Shown: positions 45,101 to 53,079 of the stretch, piece after piece
How positions within the stretch are numbered: position 1 is the stretch's first letter
Layout of the letters: every line of letters begins with the position of its first letter
Origin: Buxus sempervirens
Lineage: Eukaryota > Streptophyta > Magnoliopsida > Buxales > Buxaceae
DNA length: 64,000 nucleotides
Direction of reading: 5' to 3'
Assembly (NCBI GenBank): GCA_947561395.2
Contig: OX387192.1
Coordinates: 8,158,221-8,222,220 of the forward strand
Notes under the pieces: generated by a model
The model's database searches: none
What the model was told of the DNA's origin: nothing
Seen by the model: the letters and a program-made list of their open reading frames with translations, nothing else
Translations under genes and position numbers: made by a program

Positions 45101-47083
45101 CCCAGAAAATATTAGCTTTGCATCAAGACTCCAAGCAACACTTAAAACACGTCCTGCCAGCAATAAGGGGAAAAAAGAATGCTTCATGAGAATAATGACA
45201 CAGTTCAACAATGACCAACATCATTGGCAAAAAGGCAGAGACATCTCACCACTAACCCTAGGTAATGATCTATTGAAAATTAGTCCATCTGAATCAGATA
45301 CATTATATACTCTCACACAACCATCATCACAACCAATAGCCACACGCGGAATTCCAATAATAGGTTGCTCATGGACCTCAACAGAATCATCATCATCATC
45401 ACTACCACTGGTTTCGTAATCATTATGACCACTGGCATTTTCATTTGCATATCCATTAACAACATTCAGGGTATCACGTCCTTTACGTGATAATGACTCA
45501 TCAAATGGTTCCGCAGCCATCTGCCAAATGGAGACCCCAATTGAGTCTAACACAAGCTGCACATACACATAAAGTAAATAATTGTCTTAAAAAATATTCT
45601 CAGAGATAACAAATACGCATCTGTGTAAAGGACAGCAGAATCTGAAATAAATCAACAACCAGAGATCAAGATCCCCATTTCCTGGGAAGGAGGGGAAGAT
45701 AGATAATATCTTCATATGTAAGAAAATCATATCAAAGTCAACTAAGCTAGCAGATACGACAAAGGAAATTTGATGATTCATTTATAAGGAACATTTACCA
45801 AACTGTGATAAGGGTTTGCCAAAACCCATTAACACAGATGGGAGTTCTAAACTCGGACCTATACACAAGAATGGGAAATTAGTAAGTTGAAATTATTTAA
45901 CAAGACAAATAAGAAAACCATAATGCTTTGCATGAAGGAGAAGCATCAATTACAAGTTAATTAAAACCATGATTCACAACATGATTAAGAAAGTAAAACA
46001 CATCAAAAGATCAGAAAAAGATAACCTAAAATTTTTCCTCTTCCGAGGCAAGAAATAGCTTAAAACCACCACTTTAGAGAATTATAGCATCAATCTGTTT
46101 CTCATAAAGTTTCTGCATTCCACAGAACTTTAAACAGGAGCATAGTATGTATCTTGTGGTTGAATAAGATGACAAGCTTTCTATTGAAAATGCCACTATA
46201 AAAGTTGGTAATGGCTATATTTGCACCTATATCTGCGAATTCTATTTCCATGAAAGTATTGACCAACAACTCTCACTTTAAATTTTCAACTTCAGGAGTC
46301 CCATTGTCTAACCCGTGAGCTAAACAACGTACCACAGTTAAAATCAAAATCTTATAAGACAGACAAGAAAGTTTCTCCCAGGAATAAAAATGAAAATCTG
46401 TTTTCAATGCTTCTGAATTCTAATTGAACAATTACATGATAAATTAGCTGCCAAAGCACTTGAATGAACTTCTACAAACTAGACTCCATTGCACAAATGA
46501 ATAGTCACTTGTAATGGAAACCAACAAACTACATCAACGAGTAATAGTTGAGCTTCTTTAGGTTCAAATATAAATAGGCAATGAAGATTTTTTTAAAAAT
46601 GGAATTAACAGACAAATACTGTAGAAAACAAAAGAAACGCAAGCTTCAGTTAATAATCCCATCAACATCTGAATATACCTTTTGCTTCAAATCAAAAAGA
46701 TCCCACTCAGAAATCGATCCATCGAGACTGGAAGACAGCAGACGCCCGGAAGGAATACCAACCGAACTCGAACGGCACCAAAGAAGCGACGATACTCTGG
46801 AATTGGGGTTTCCATGTATTGTCTACACATAAAAAACAAAACACTAACATTAATCAAATCAAGCCAAAACACACTAAACAACCAGAGATCGATTCTGTGA
46901 CAGAAGAGAAGATACCAACTGACAGTGCCATCCAACTGAACCCGGCGAGACAAGCCAAATCTCGAGCGAGCCATCCTCGCGAGCTGCGGCGACCTGGGAG
47001 GCGTCGATGCTGGTAGCGAGGGCTACGACTGGAGATGGTTTCCATTCAATGGAGCTGTTCCTATAGATTTCGAAAGCATCCAT
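26653..47083 (-). CDS. UTP4: UTP4/Cirhin (POPCORN-type) WD40 protein of the small-subunit processome, 11 exons
   Basis: Nucleolar WD40 protein of the t-UTP part of the U3 snoRNP/SSU processome, needed for pre-18S rRNA synthesis and processing. In Arabidopsis the orthologue is POPCORN (Cirhin). Exons (minus strand): 47083-46916, 46822-46679, 45556-45250, 45153-45090, 44776-44663, 44517-44355, 37644-37491, 37391-36814, 36396-36215, 28883-28626, 26962-26653. All introns are GT-AG and all junction phases agree, giving 2442 nt and 813 aa, the usual size. It begins [20 protein letters not shown] and ends [13 protein letters not shown]-type ends include EDGSLEIW (37-44), [37 protein letters not shown] and GSDGQVILY. 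An acidic run ([12 protein letters not shown]) sits in exon 3. There are no stops or frameshifts, so it looks functional. Introns 6 and 9 (6.7 and 7.3 kb) are swollen by transposons. Confidence 0.95.
26963..28625 (-). other. UTP4 intron 10
   Basis: 1663-bp GT-AG intron. Its middle is occupied by a TIR-flanked element with a CAC/CAT-rich core (27351-28232). Confidence 0.85.
27351..28232. mobile_element. MITE-like element with TIRs flanking a degenerate CAY/ACC repeat
   Basis: Left end GAGGATGTTTGATAATGT; right end, reverse-complemented, GAGGTTGTTTGTAATGT. These are clear terminal inverted repeats similar to plant hAT-type MITE ends. Between them, about 27580-28075 is a degenerate trinucleotide-type repeat (ACC, CAT, CAC). 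It produces a spurious 187-codon frame rich in P, H, T and I. No convincing 8-bp target duplication is visible. Confidence 0.55.
31571..35037 (+). pseudogene. Broken hAT transposase with BED zinc finger, DUF659 and dimerisation domain
   Basis: The ATG at 31571 is followed by a stop after nine codons, then a BED finger ([17 protein letters not shown]; 31640-31760). Next come a linker, the N-terminal part of DUF659 ([20 protein letters not shown], 32230-32290), the core ([25 protein letters not shown], 32450-32560) and, after the [15 protein letters not shown] (32870-32910). The C-terminal hAT dimerisation segment is at 33940-34137 ([28 protein letters not shown]). The tail has an Asp-rich run (34460-34540), a Tyr/Gly-rich part and a proline end at 35037. 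Frameshifts, stops and possible introns separate these pieces, so no intact product is possible. Confidence 0.85.
32579..32817. mobile_element. hAT-type MITE, 239 bp, built of GTATCGGTCA repeats
   Basis: Terminal inverted repeats CAAGGTTTTTAAGTATCGG and (complemented) CAAGGTTTAAAAACTCGG. The flanking 8-bp duplications are ATACAACA (32571-32578) and ATACAGCA (32818-32825), one mismatch. The core is mostly the decamer AGTATCGGTC repeated 6-8 times. It splits the DUF659 motif of the surrounding transposase. Its ends resemble the right end of that hAT element (CAAGGTTTTTAGTATCGG), so a related transposase may have moved it. Confidence 0.85.
36078..36146. repeat. (TA)n(GA)n compound microsatellite
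   Basis: About 9-10 TA units (36078-36096) run into about 25 GA units (to 36146) in UTP4 intron 9, about 70 bp downstream of exon 9's donor in gene orientation. Confidence 0.97.
38424..38497. repeat. 37-bp direct tandem duplication
   Basis: Two nearly identical copies of a segment beginning TTCCCTACCATAGCAA and ending GTAATAAAA (38424-38460 and 38461-38497), differing by one base (C/T). Confidence 0.9.
39115..39157. repeat. T16-G27 homopolymer run
   Basis: Sixteen T are followed directly by 27 G in intron 6. The G-run is on the plus strand, so the UTP4 pre-mRNA carries poly-C. Lengths of such runs are often wrong in assemblies. Confidence 0.9.
39305..39960 (-). mobile_element. LINE 3' fragment with zinc-binding reverse transcriptase end (zf-RVT-like)
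   Basis: Minus-strand reading near 39900-39770 gives [11 protein letters not shown], then [20 protein letters not shown] and DEAAVDRLI, the usual Cys-containing end of plant LINE ORF2. The lower border has TTATTGATCAAAAAAAAAA (39300-39320), an A-tail. Stops in the reading show decay. The 5' end is truncated and not precisely placed. Confidence 0.65.
40815..42404 (+). mobile_element. Non-autonomous LTR element derived from a chromovirus, nested in the hAT copy
   Basis: Two direct repeats of ~0.5 kb (about 40815-41333 and 41919-42404) share TTTTAGAAGTTA, CAAATAAAGCTACAA and the end AATTCTTAAGCTACATCA. TGGTATCGGAGCC (41336-41348), a near-perfect initiator-tRNA-Met primer site, follows the first. 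A purine-rich stretch (GAAGAGGAAAGGAAATTG) precedes the second. The ~585-bp core keeps only a chromodomain relic of pol. The exact LTR starts and target duplication are not certain. Confidence 0.75.
41535..41783 (+). pseudogene. Chromodomain relic in the non-autonomous element
   Basis: The frame ends [25 protein letters not shown] and then a stop where a Trp codon would be expected. It continues [11 protein letters not shown] and, after a shift, [17 protein letters not shown]. This is the typical chromodomain and tail of chromovirus integrase, and the only coding remnant between the two LTRs. It is non-functional as read. Confidence 0.7.
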
Positions 47084-47520
47084 GTCGAAATGAAAAACCC
47101 TAAAGAAGTTCTCGGTCTATACTCAAAACAATGACCATGATAGAGAATTGTATAAATGCTCGCTGTGTTTGCAAATATTGGAAGGCAATGACGATAGCAA
47201 GGGGAGGAAAGCAAAGGGCAAATAAAGCTGAAGCAAAAGACTGGAAATGGCTGCTGCCCAAGGGTTTAAGCGAAGCGGTCGCTAGGGTTTTGAAAAACGT
47301 CTCTTTGTTTACTTTTAATTTTCTTTTTTCTTTTTTACTGCAGGCACACGCAGGCGCTTTGCCTCTGCAAGCCTGTACAACAAAAGCACCTCCAAACAAA
47401 CCCCTCAACGGTGTGATTAGGATCCCTCGGTGGAGCCCAAAGGAACCTTGTAAAGCCACTCGTAATATAATATCCATAAAATGAGCCGTACCAAATTGCG
47501 ATAAACGCATAACCAATCTC
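47084..47520 (-). promoter_or_regulatory. UTP4 5' flank with telo-box-like and site II-like motifs
   Basis: Next to the start codon, AAACCCTAAA on the plus strand (47095-47104) is a telo-box core (TTTAGGGTTT in gene sense, about 12 bp upstream of the ATG). A second, AAAACCCTAGC in gene sense, is near 47282-47292. A site II-type TGGGCT (gene sense) lies at 47434-47439. Telo-box plus site II pairs are well known in plant ribosome-biogenesis promoters, which fits UTP4. No TATA box was identified. The start of transcription cannot be placed. Confidence 0.6.
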
Positions 47521-47874
47521 GTTAATTAGGGTTAATGGAACTTATAAAACGATGTAAAGATATTCGTGTAGAACAATTAAGAAAAGGAATGAATATGAAA
47601 TATGAAGTTAATGGCTGAAACCATTCAATAAATTGTATTGAGAAGCATAGATTCAATAAGGATTGCGTATATCAATAAGCAAGTTAAGTCAGTGTGTTTA
47701 AGTAGCTCAAATTATGAGTAAGTTGGACTCCAAGTAATAATAATATAATAAAGAAAAATTGTACCTTAATAATTAAGTAGAAACGAAAGATTATAGAGTG
47801 TTGTAATCCTTTTGGTCCCAGTATTAAATTGTGTAAGAATACTTGAAGTAGTATAAATTAACATAAATATGTCA
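47521..47874. other. Intergenic stretch without recognisable feature
   Basis: AT-rich sequence between the UTP4 5' flank and copia coding sequence. It may be a decayed part of the copia element, but no motif was recognised. Confidence 0.4.
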
Positions 47875-48536
47875 GCATAATTGATAGTTTGAGATTTGCT
47901 ACTGATTGTACTAGACCCGACATAGCTTATGTTGTAGGAGTACTTGGAAGATTTACTGTTAATCCTAATTTTGAACACTAGAATGCTGTAAATCGTATTA
48001 AGAAGTATCTGAAAAGAACTTTGAATTATGTAGTTCATTATTATAAGTATCCTGTGGTCCTTTAAGGGTTTAGCAATGCCGATTGGAATACCCTATCGGA
48101 CAATTCCATGTCTTCCAGTGGTTATGTGTTTACTATTGGAGGAGGAGGGATTTCTTGGAAGTCAAAGAAACAGTCTATAATTGCTCACTCTGCTATGAAA
48201 TTTGAACTTATAGCACTTGCCATAGCTAATGAGGAGGCAAGATGGTTGAGAAACCTGCTATTTGGCTTTCCTATGTGGAAAAGACCCATTGCTCCAATAT
48301 TAATGCATTGTGATAGCACAACTACAGTTGGCAAAGTGCAGAATAAGTACTACAATGGTAAATCCAAACCTATTAGATGTAAGCATTGTGCTATACATGA
48401 GCTACTAACTAATGGTACCATTACAATTGACTTTGTTAGATCCGCAGATAACATTGCTAAAACCATGACTGAAGCTCTAGTTAGAGAAAAGGTTTGGAAT
48501 ACATCTAAAGGGATGGGATTGAAGCCCATTATATGA
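47875..48536 (+). pseudogene. Ty1/copia pol C-terminus (end of reverse transcriptase plus RNase H)
   Basis: The reading LRFATDCTRPDIAYVVGVLG, then RIKKYLKRTLNYVV and ADWNTLSDNSMSSSGYVFTI, GGISWKSKKQSIIAHSAMKF, then KHCAIHELLTNGTI and SADNIAKTMTEAL is a complete copia RNase H region ending at 48536. Stops near 47982 and 48065 show it is dead. The 3' untranslated DNA and polypurine tract follow. Confidence 0.9.
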
Positions 48537-49113
48537 ATTATATATGATGGATACCCAACCTAGGGGATGGAGATTCGAAGAACTAGATTCAAATGGAAAA
48601 ACAAAGTCGTAGTAGAGTTGAGATTAGCATGCACTATATTTATTTTATTTTGTCCATCCCTAGATTGAGTGCATGGTCCTATAACGATGTTAAAGGATGA
48701 GTATTAAACTCTTAATGAGTACTATAGCTATTATGAGTGGGATGTTTAGCTGCAGGAGCATCCTTGATAGTCTCACCTATGTAAGTGTATGAAAGTGGGG
48801 CCACTTCCTCTAAAAGTGGAGGCTTAATCACTAAGAACACTTATGAATCCAAGATTAAGTACAAGGCCGTAGTAGGCTTGAGAGCATGTGTAAACACTAG
48901 TGAACACTTTGTGTGTTTCTATAAATTTTGTATACCTAAGAAACTTTGTTCACTATTGTTTCTTATACAAGAGTTATAGTTACACTAAGTAGAGGTTGAA
49001 GACATTGTGAGCTCTATTATGCAAATTATCCTAGCTTCACCCAGTATTTCAGTCTTTTTTTTTTTTTTATTTGCCTTTCAGTTTTTCTATTTTTATTAAA
49101 ATAAGTGGGGGAT
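48537..49113 (+). mobile_element. Copia 3' untranslated region ending in a polypurine tract
   Basis: Non-coding DNA between the RNase H stop and AAGTGGGGGAT (49103-49113), the usual polypurine tract directly before a copia 3' LTR. Confidence 0.75.
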
Positions 49114-49292
49114 TGTTAGATTATTTTAATAAAATAAAAAGAAAAAAAAATTTTGAACCTTTTATTAGACCTTTGTTGCACTTGATGGACCCTTTTTTTT
49201 TTATAACAAAAACGTGATCCATTGGGTACGTGCAATGCAACAATAAGTTTTTATTAAAAAGAAAAAAAACCACAAAAAAGCCTAAAGCCTCT
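49114..49292 (+). mobile_element. Copia 3' LTR, first part
   Basis: Starts TGTTAGATTATTTT immediately after the polypurine tract. It is interrupted at 49292 by an Ogre/Tat-like solo LTR and resumes at 52866 after the duplicated CCTCT. Confidence 0.75.
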
Positions 49293-50396
49293 TGTGCGCG
49301 CGTGGGAAACGCGGCACGGGGTGATTCGGAGTCGCCACCGCCTGATGGGGTGCAGGCGGACACCTGGGTGCCTAATTTTGCCTATTAGGGCTTTTTGGTC
49401 TGCGGCTTGAGATTCTAAGTCTGTTCTCGGTTGTGGTCCGGGGAAGTCCGTAGACACCCCGGTCCACCCCGTCGGATGACGGGTCCCGTGGGTTCCCTGG
49501 TTTGAGTCAGCTTACATTGGTCTCACCTGTTTCCTAATCCGATATGCAATTTGGTTAAGTCTGGCGGGACCACCTGAGTGGTGTGGGTCCCTTTAGTTGC
49601 TTTTATCTTGATTACTTAGGTGATCTGAGTCTGGTTGGGTGGGCCCCGTTGGAAGGCCCACGGTATCCTTGGTGGGCTTAGTCAAGCCCGTGTGCCCTTG
49701 TGGGCCTTGGCCTATCCTAGGAGGCCCTTTGGGCTTTGGTTGGTGCATTGATTTTACTTTAGATTCAGATTTGAAGGCTAAGTGTTTTTCATGCATAAGT
49801 GGGCTGGATTGGTTTGTGGGCCCCTAAGGTGGGCCCACATGGTGGCCAAGTATTTTTATTAGATTTATCTTTTTAATCTGTCAAAGTGATCTGGACACTG
49901 GGCTTGGGGCCCGTAGTCCAAATCTGGGCTTGTAAGCCCAAGTTACCGGAAGTTAGGGTTTGCACCCTTCCTTGGTTCGGTTGGTGGGCTTTGTCGGGCC
50001 CGGTAGGCCCTTGCCCTTAGTCTCGGCCAAACCACGCAATTCATGCATCAATTTCACATAACAAGGCTCGGGTGGGCCGCATTGGGTTTGGCCCGCCCGG
50101 TTCAAATTGTTCATTTTACTTAAGTTATTCTAATGGCATGCTTTTGGTGTTTTATTGGGCTTGGTGGGCCCCGTTGGAAGGCCCACTGGAAGTCAAGTTG
50201 GACCGGGGGTCCAAGTCCCACATTGGGTTTCCGGGTGACCCGGAAACCCTACTGGTTTATTCGGTTCGGTTCGGAAATAGCATTCACATCTAGCAATAAT
50301 CACAAAAAAACACAAGATGGACACTCTGTCAGAAAAAAAACCGGTAAGGGGTATTTTTGGAATTTTCAAAAAAAATGACAATTCGGCCTGTTTTGG

Positions 50397-50672
50397 ACCT
50401 GGCGCTCACCTCCTGAGGTGAGCGCCAGGTGGGCGCCAGAATCCGGGCGAAAATTTGACCTAGCGCTCACCCGATACCAGGTGAGCGCGAGCTGGGCGGG
50501 AGGTGAGCGCGAGATGGGCGCGAGAAGAGCGCCAGAATTTCGCTTGGTTCTAGGTAGGCGCGAGCTGAGCGCCAGGTGGGCGCCAGGTGGGCGCCAGCTC
50601 GGCGGGAAGTGGGCTGAAAGGGGCGCCCACCTCCTAGGTGAGCGCCAGGTGGGCGCCAGGTGGGCGGCAGGT
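50397..50672. repeat. Second hairpin cluster of family-3 minus copy (GGCGCTCACC word)
   Basis: Begins with a 34-bp near-perfect palindrome (50397-50430): 16-bp arms containing GGCGCTCACCTC with a 2-bp centre. It continues with GCGCTCACC/GGTGAGCGC units, including one at 50622-50646. The same word characterises the Tekay-like LTRs of family 1. CpG density is far above the surroundings. Confidence 0.9.
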
Positions 50673-51591
50673 CACTGCTCTCTGTTTTTTTGAGATCTCC
50701 AACTCTGGCCGATTTTTTTCGGTCTGTAACTGTTCCACTAGCCTCCTAACATGCTTAGAACACCTCCCAACCAATCTTGGATTTAATCTAAACACATTTT
50801 TATTTCAAGTTTTGAAAACCCAGAAATCTCACAGTACAAACATGCATTCAAATAATATGCCTAGGACACTCCCCCGGGCTTCGACCACTCCCCAGAATGC
50901 ACTCACACTTGTATTCAAATTAACTAAAATACTTCAACCCACAACTCCCAATCTCTTTAAAGGGAAAAGAAACCAAACCCGATAAAAAAACAAACACCTA
51001 CAGATGCATTAACAGCTTATAAAAAAAAAGGGGGGTGATGGGAGCATGCTCAAGGGTACACAAACAGCAAATGGCATGTTAGCGAGTCCAGCACAACAAA
51101 AAACAAAGAAAACAACATGCAGACATTACATGCACTTTCATCCACAGACTGGTCCTTCAAGCATGCATACTAACATCCGAAGAAGGGAGAGAGGAGGGGG
51201 GTTTACAGGGATACATCAGATGAAGGGAACTTGGGAACATGCTCCCTTTTCGGCGCGAGCAACACATGCCTCTTCCTCTTCCTTACTTGGTGGTCTTCAT
51301 CAGATGGAAGTGAACAAAAAGAAACATGGTTTCATGGCTGTGGCCTCATACCACCGAATAAGACCGGCTTACGAAAAAAAACATCACATACTCATATAAC
51401 AGGGATGTTTACCTGGTGGTTCTTGAGTTCTGGAGCTGAGTGGGGGAGCCTCCTCGAAGTCGGACAGCGGCGGGATCCTCCACTTCACCGCACCAGCAGT
51501 AGCAAGCTCCCACTTGCTTGGGTGGAAATGGAGAAGAACCAAAGGACGGTGATGAGCTTGGGGTTTTCTGGGAGGCAAGCCGGAGTGAAGA

Positions 51592-51614
51592 GGGGGGGGG
51601 GGGGGGGGGGGGGG
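51592..51614. repeat. G23 homopolymer run
   Basis: Twenty-three G within the minus-strand LTR (C-run in LTR sense). The plus-strand family copy has a C20 run at the matching place (16694-16713). Confidence 0.9.
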
Positions 51615-51752
51615 CTTCGGGTGAAGGAAGAAGGAAGCAAACCAAAACCCTTCGAACTCTCAAAAACTCCGAACACTTAGTTTCTTTTTCCGAATTTTTC
51701 CAACCCCCTGCGCGAGAAGTCGCGCGGGTTATATAGACAACAAAAAAGGGTA

Positions 51753-51788
51753 TGCGCCCACCTTGGCGCCCAGCTCAAGGTGGGCGCA
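51753..51788. repeat. First hairpin of family-3 minus copy
   Basis: Perfect 12-bp arms TGCGCCCACCTT (51753-51764) and its complement (51777-51788) around a 12-bp centre. It lies just upstream (LTR sense) of the TATA-like box. It uses the same word type (GCGCCCACC) as the second cluster of this LTR. Confidence 0.9.
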
Positions 51789-52111
51789 AGCCCGCTCGCC
51801 ACGTCCGCGCGAGCGGCAAAATGATGAAAATCATTTAATGCCGCCGCTCGCCGGACGTAAAAATCTTTAAAATTAAGATTTAGTCCCTGACAATTTTTGG
51901 TAAAATCCGATATTCTTGGATTTTTACAGATTTAGTCCCTGGGATATTTCGAATGTTCGGATATTTACGGATTTGATCCCCGAGATATTTTCCTGCGCCA
52001 CTCGCCACGTGTGCAGCTTTTTGCCACGTGCGCAGATTGCCGGTTTTGCTGCCCGGGAATTTCGTCAGCTCATATTTCCTCCATCCGGACTCCGATCTGG
52101 GCAAACTTAGT

Positions 52112-52735
52112 TTCATTAGAATCGTATCGGAGCCCTCCATCCCATGACCTAGGGGTAGGCCTCTGGATCGGATTTTAGCAGAAAGTCAACTTTTGGCTCT
52201 GCTCAAGTTTGACCGCCCGCAGAACCTTCATCCAGACCCCGATTCCTGCAAACTCGGTTGCGTTGGAACCGTGTCGAGACTCTCTATCCAATGACCTAGG
52301 GGTAGGTCTCTGGATCGGATTTTAGCAGAAAGTCAACTTTTGGCTCTGCTCAAGTTTGACCGCCCGCAGAACCTTCATCCGGACCCCGATTCCTGCAAAC
52401 TCGGTTGCGTTGGAACCGTGTCGAGACTCTCTATCCAATGACCTAGGGGTAGGTCTCTGGATCGGATTTTAGCAGAAAGTCAACTTTTGGCTCTGCTCAA
52501 GTTTGACCGCCCGCAGAACCTTCATCCGGACCCCGATTCCTGCAACCTCAGTTGCGTTGGAACCGTGTCGAGATTCTCTATCCAATGACATCAAGCAAGG
52601 TACTTGGCACGGAATTCGAGGAAAAGTCAACTCTCAGCTTTTCCTTAAGTTTGACCGCCCGCAGAACCTTCATCCGGACCCCGATTCCTGCAAACTCAGT
52701 TGCGTTGGAACCGTGTCGAGATTCTCTATCCAATG
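52112..52735. repeat. 147-bp tandem repeat, about five units
   Basis: The phrase GTTGCGTTGGAACCGTGTCG recurs at 52261, 52408, 52555 and 52703 (position of CGTTGG), with a diverged version near 52114. Spacing is 147-148 bp. The units from 52144 to 52437 are nearly identical, so the expansion is recent. The other family member has only two units (16095, 16243) with 148-bp spacing. Confidence 0.92.
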
Positions 52736-52865
52736 GCATAAAGCGAGGTGGCCAAATTTCACTTGATCAAAAAGTCAACTTTTCACCCCTTAGGGTTTGA
52801 CTTTTTGTCCAGGGTTTGCATTTTTGGTTTTTCTGGGAGCGCAAAAATGAGGTGCTTACACCTCT

Positions 52866-53079
52866 TTTCTCTCTCTCTCGTCTTCTTCTTTCCCTCTCTT
52901 TGTTATTTTGGGAAAAAAAACCCTAACTCTCCTCTTAGTTTTCTTACTGTGGGCAAAGCACTAGTGCGGTTCTTCTACTCTTTTCTTGATCTGTGTGTGC
53001 ATCAAATTCAAGCGGTAACGGTGGTGATATTGGGCTGTTGTATCTTGGGGGTGACGCATTTGGGTTCGATGGTTGCACT
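52866..53079 (+). mobile_element. Copia 3' LTR, continuation
   Basis: The sequence after the duplicated CCTCT continues with a CT-rich segment expected of the interrupted LTR. Its true 3' end is unknown because an Ac-like hAT element begins at 53080; some of the sequence after 58978 may belong to it. Confidence 0.5.

Larger units (their letters stand above)
49293..52860 (-). mobile_element. Solo LTR of 'family 3' (minus copy), 3.6 kb
   Basis: On the minus strand it starts TGTAAGCACCTCATTTTTGC at 52860 and ends CGCGCGCACA at 49293, between perfect duplications CCTCT (49288-49292 and 52861-52865). The landmark order matches 15945-18519: 147-bp tandem units (now five), a hairpin (51753-51788), a TATATAA box (about 51730-51738), a C/G run (51592-51614), a second hairpin cluster (50397-50672) and a GTGGCGACTCC phrase near the end. 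The extra length comes mainly from the added tandem units. Hairpin stems differ entirely from the plus copy. Confidence 0.92.

Noticed and set aside
47095-47104. Interstitial telomere repeat
   Set aside because: A single AAACCCTAAA copy at a promoter is a telo-box, not a telomere array.
50418-50693. 91-codon frame over the GCGCTCACC array, and overlapping frames to 50985
   Set aside because: It arises from repetitive CpG-rich hairpins; the reading is a repeat of Arg/Ala/Gly/Trp without any family match.
51231-51680. 149-codon plus-strand frame in the family-3 minus LTR
   Set aside because: It runs antisense to the LTR through a G23 run and is absent from the other LTR copy.
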